A stretch of DNA of 64,000 nt from KBS-83 sp051025295 (GTDB lineage Bacteria > Acidobacteriota > Terriglobia > Terriglobales > Acidobacteriaceae): the NCBI GenBank assembly GCA_051025295.1, contig JBMGJV010000013.1; one strand, written 5' to 3'. The translations under genes were made by a program, and so were the position numbers. The notes below the pieces were generated by a model. That model ran no database searches, was not told the DNA's origin, and worked only from the letters and a program-made list of their open reading frames with translations. Numbering within the stretch: position 1 is the stretch's first letter; every line of letters begins with the position of its first letter. Below, piece after piece: positions 61,347-64,000 of the stretch.

Positions 61347-62967
61347 GACCGAGCTCCTCCTTTTGCGCTGCGAAGTCGTAGGCCTTCCAGGTCACCACTG
61401 GTGTCGCTTCGAAGTTGTGCTTCGGAGGCGGTGACGGTGTCTTCCATTCAAGGCCTGTTGTGCGCCATGGATTAGCCGGTGCCGGCGCACCGTACTTCCA
61501 CGACCAGATCAGGTAGAGCAACGGAACCACATAACCGACGCCCAGAATCGATGCGCCTGCCGTGGACAACACGTTCAGGTCATGGAACTCCGGTGGGTAG
61601 GCAGCATAGCGACGCGGCATGCCGAGATACCCGAGCACGAATTGGGGGAAGAACGTCAGGTTGAACCCGATGAAGACAGTCAGCGCGCAGAGTTTGGCGA
61701 TGAACTCCGGATACATCCTGCCGCTGATCTTGGGCCACCAGTAGTGGATGCCTCCAAGGAATGCCATCACGGATCCGCCGACCATGATGTAGTGGAAATG
61801 GGCGACCACGAAATACGTATCCGTCACATGCACGTCAAGCCCGAGCGCCGCGAGAAATAGTCCGGTCATACCGCCGATGGTGAACAGTCCCACAAAACCG
61901 ATGGCGTAGAGCATCGGCGTGGAGAGTTCGATTGAGCCGCGGTACATCGTTGCTGTCCAGTTGAAGACCTTGATTGCGGAAGGCACGGCGACGAAGTAGC
62001 TGAGCAATGAGAAGGCCATGCCAGAATACAGCGACATGCCTGCCACAAACATGTGGTGGCCCCAGACCAAAAACGATAGAACCGCGAGCGCGACGCTCGA
62101 GTAAGCCACTGCCTTGTAGCCGAACAGCGGCTTGCGAGAGAAGGTCGGAATGATTTCACTGACGACCGCCATCGCTGGCAGCACCATGATGTAGACGGCT
62201 GGGTGCGAGTAGAACCAGAAGAGGTGCTGGAAGAGGATTGGATCGCCACCCAGGGCTGGGTCGAAAATACCGACTTTGGCTATGCGTTCAACAGCGACCA
62301 TAAGCAGGGTGATGGCGAGAACCGGTGTGGCAAGCACCAGAATCACGCTCGTCGCATACATGGACCATATGAAGATGGGTAAGCGGAACCATGTGAGGCC
62401 GGGTGCGCGCATGCGGTGCACCGTAGCGATGAAGTTCAGCCCGGTCAGAATCGAAGAAAATCCGTTGATGAAGATGCCGATTGCCGCAGCCGTCACATAG
62501 GTGACCGAGTAGGTGGTGCTGAAGGGCGTGTAAAAGGTCCATCCGGTGTCTACGCCTCCGCGCGCCAAGGCGTAGATCGTGACCGTGCCGCCGAGCATGA
62601 ACAGGTACCAGCTCAGCAGGTTGATGCGGGGAAATGCCAGATCTTTCGCGCCGATCACCAGAGGCAGCATGAAGTTCCCAAGCGTGTTCGGAATGGATGG
62701 GATCAGAAAGAACCACACCATAATGATCCCGTGCATGGTGAACAGCTTGTTGTAGGTCTCTGGATCTACGATCAATCCGTTAGGCGTTAGCAGTTGCAGG
62801 CGCATCAGTAGCGCAAAGGCGCCGCCTACAAAGAAAAAGAAGGTGATCGAGAAGACATAAAGCAGACCGATGCGCTTGTGGTCGGTGGTCAGCAGCCAGG
62901 ACAGGATGCCAGTCTCTTCTTCGAGATAGTTCTTCTTCACATGGACCGCAAGCGCTTTCGTCACCAT
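61339..62967 (-). CDS. ctaD: cytochrome c oxidase subunit I (A2-type)
   Basis: 542 residues, 12 membrane helices. Ligands of the low-spin heme and of the heme-CuB centre can be seen: 'TMHGIIMVWFF', 'FYSHPAVYIMVLP', 'WGHHMFVAG' and 'DTYFVVAHFHYIMVGG'. The D-channel Glu of A1 oxidases is replaced: the helix VI block reads 'YSHPAVY' (YS motif), the sign of the A2 subfamily. It reduces oxygen to water and pumps protons. Its ATG shares one base with the subunit II stop (TGATG). Confidence 0.97.
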   Translation of the reverse strand: MVTKALAVHVKKNYLEEETGILSWLLTTDHKRIGLLYVFSITFFFFVGGAFALLMRLQLLTPNGLIVDPETYNKLFTMHGIIMVWFFLIPSIPNTLGNFMLPLVIGAKDLAFPRINLLSWYLFMLGGTVTIYALARGGVDTGWTFYTPFSTTYSVTYVTAAAIGIFINGFSSILTGLNFIATVHRMRAPGLTWFRLPIFIWSMYATSVILVLATPVLAITLLMVAVERIAKVGIFDPALGGDPILFQHLFWFYSHPAVYIMVLPAMAVVSEIIPTFSRKPLFGYKAVAYSSVALAVLSFLVWGHHMFVAGMSLYSGMAFSLLSYFVAVPSAIKVFNWTATMYRGSIELSTPMLYAIGFVGLFTIGGMTGLFLAALGLDVHVTDTYFVVAHFHYIMVGGSVMAFLGGIHYWWPKISGRMYPEFIAKLCALTVFIGFNLTFFPQFVLGYLGMPRRYAAYPPEFHDLNVLSTAGASILGVGYVVPLLYLIWSWKYGAPAPANPWRTTGLEWKTPSPPPKHNFEATPVVTWKAYDFAAQKEELGLG

Positions 62968-64000
62968 CAGTGCACCCCTGGCTTGATACCGTTCGGCTCC
63001 CGCGAACCGGCGGGTGGCGGTTCTGGATCATTCACGTACTCGGGCGAGCCTTGGGTGGCTCCCGTCGTGGGTGGAGCGGTGGGCTCAGAACCGATGGCCT
63101 TGATGTAGGCGATGAGCGCGATGACATCGTCCTCGGAGATCTGTCCCTGGTAGGTCGGCATCAGGTCCTGGTAGCCTTCGACAATCTGCGCCTTCGGCTC
63201 AAGGATCGACTGTCGCAAGTAGGTGTCATCTGCCTTCACTGCCCCGCCTCCGGCTAGACTGACGGTCTCGCCGTACAACCCGATCAGACTCGGTGCGCGC
63301 CCGTGACCCGAGTAGTGGTGGCAGTTGCTGCATGCGTACTGGTGGAAGAGCTTCTCTCCTGTAGAGGCCAGTGAGCCCTCGGCAGCGCCATGATCGAGCC
63401 ACGCTCGGTATTCCTCGGGGGAGAGCGCGTAGATCCAGCCGGTCATCTGCGAATGGTTGGTGCCGCAGTACTCAGCGCAGAAGAGGTGATAGATGCCGGG
63501 CTTGGTCGCACGAAACCAGATCGTTGTGTAGCGCTTCGGCAGAACGTCCTGCTTGATGCGAAACGCGGGCACATAAAAGCTATGAATGACATCTTCCGAG
63601 ATCATGTCGAGTCGGATGGAACGGCCTACTGGCACATGCAGTGTGTTGATCTCGCGCTGTCCGTCCATATGCTGCAGCTTCCACATCCACTGCTTGGCGA
63701 CGACGTACACGTCTTCGGCATTGTCGGGTGGCCTTTCAATCTGGAAGTAGAGCTTCACGCCGTAATAGAACATGCCCATGAAGATCAGGAATGGCAGCAC
63801 GATCCAGGTAACTTCGGCGGGTATGTTCAATGCGGTCTGGGCCGGTAGTTCATTCGGTGAGCGCCGGCGATATCTCCATGCCGAGTAGATAAGGAACGCG
63901 GCGATAGCGAACCCGACGGTGCCCGTGATCGCCACCATGACCCAGAAGAACAGGTTGTAGTTCGGGGCGATGGAGCTCTGGAAAACGATGGCGAGCAGCA
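62967..64000 (-). CDS. ctaC: cytochrome c oxidase subunit II with fused cytochrome c, partial
   Basis: At least 344 residues; the frame stays open to the window edge, so the N-terminus is missing. It has membrane helices ('ITGTVGFAIAAFLIYSAWRY', 'VTWIVLPFLIFMGMFYYG'), a cupredoxin domain with the full CuA site 'CAEYCGTNHSQM', and a C-terminal cytochrome c with 'CSNCHHYSGHG' and a later Met ('DLMPTYQG'). This makes the oxidase a caa3 type that receives electrons from cytochrome c. It is the first gene of the visible operon. Confidence 0.95.
   Translation of the reverse strand, partial: LLAIVFQSSIAPNYNLFFWVMVAITGTVGFAIAAFLIYSAWRYRRRSPNELPAQTALNIPAEVTWIVLPFLIFMGMFYYGVKLYFQIERPPDNAEDVYVVAKQWMWKLQHMDGQREINTLHVPVGRSIRLDMISEDVIHSFYVPAFRIKQDVLPKRYTTIWFRATKPGIYHLFCAEYCGTNHSQMTGWIYALSPEEYRAWLDHGAAEGSLASTGEKLFHQYACSNCHHYSGHGRAPSLIGLYGETVSLAGGGAVKADDTYLRQSILEPKAQIVEGYQDLMPTYQGQISEDDVIALIAYIKAIGSEPTAPPTTGATQGSPEYVNDPEPPPAGSREPNGIKPGVH

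Noticed and set aside
1..64000. CRISPR arrays, tRNA or rRNA genes, complete insertion sequences
   Set aside because: No short direct-repeat array, cloverleaf, rRNA block or transposase was seen on reading both strands; a dedicated search was not possible.

Overview
The window looks like chromosome of an acidobacterium of the Terriglobales/Acidobacteriaceae type. The evidence is a secreted VWA protein of the type known mainly from Acidobacteria, large Ig-repeat secreted proteins, PadR-controlled ABC systems, a relic of an acidobacterial-type MacB/FtsX permease, an A2-type caa3 oxidase operon and uniformly GC-rich coding sequence. No rRNA, tRNA, CRISPR array or intact insertion sequence was seen. 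All functions are inferred from sequence motifs; no database search was run.

Left end (about 0.3-10.3 kb): a decaying accessory region. A flavin disulfide oxidoreductase, two related alpha/beta hydrolases, one NTF2-like protein and an FMN azoreductase are intact. Between them lie at least six genes broken by one-base indels or stops: an NTF2-like copy, a DUF1348 protein, a ParB-family protein, a membrane protein, a LysR regulator and a small helix-turn-helix (excisionase-like) protein. The ParB and HTH relics suggest remains of an integrated element.

10.4-19.8 kb: a PadR regulator and a membrane protein diverge from an ABC exporter across a 44-bp gap filled by an inverted repeat. A permease relic and a GT87-type glycosyltransferase follow. 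Then come a PLD-family / secreted protein / metallophosphatase operon and a divergent secreted protein with a kinase-like residue pattern.

19.8-28 kb: a one-direction cluster reading ECF sigma factor, zinc anti-sigma factor, unknown protein, TPR-CHAT lipoprotein, GH79-like glycosidase and ABC exporter. It looks like an envelope signalling and proteolysis module under its own sigma factor.

28-41 kb: secreted and cell-surface genes. They include a four-repeat Ig lipoprotein, a VWA protein, TPR and nucleotidyltransferase genes, an OB-like secreted protein, and a 1073-residue phosphoesterase with six Ig repeats. Three of these genes share a similar leader that ends at the ribosome binding site.

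41-57.2 kb: a candidate exopolysaccharide locus. It has a GT4 transferase, a 1410-residue TPR plus outer-membrane barrel exporter, a GT-C membrane protein, three secreted proteins joined by 4-bp overlaps, a GT2 transferase, a GH99-like lipoprotein, a flippase fused to a ParB-like 'DGNHR' domain, a STAS protein and a thymidylate-kinase-like protein. The overall parts list resembles Pel-type systems, but no Pel protein was recognised.

57.4-64 kb: a second Ig-repeat phosphoesterase, a small zinc-ribbon protein and a tightly overlapping cytochrome c oxidase operon (subunits II, I, III, IV). The subunit II gene runs off the right end.
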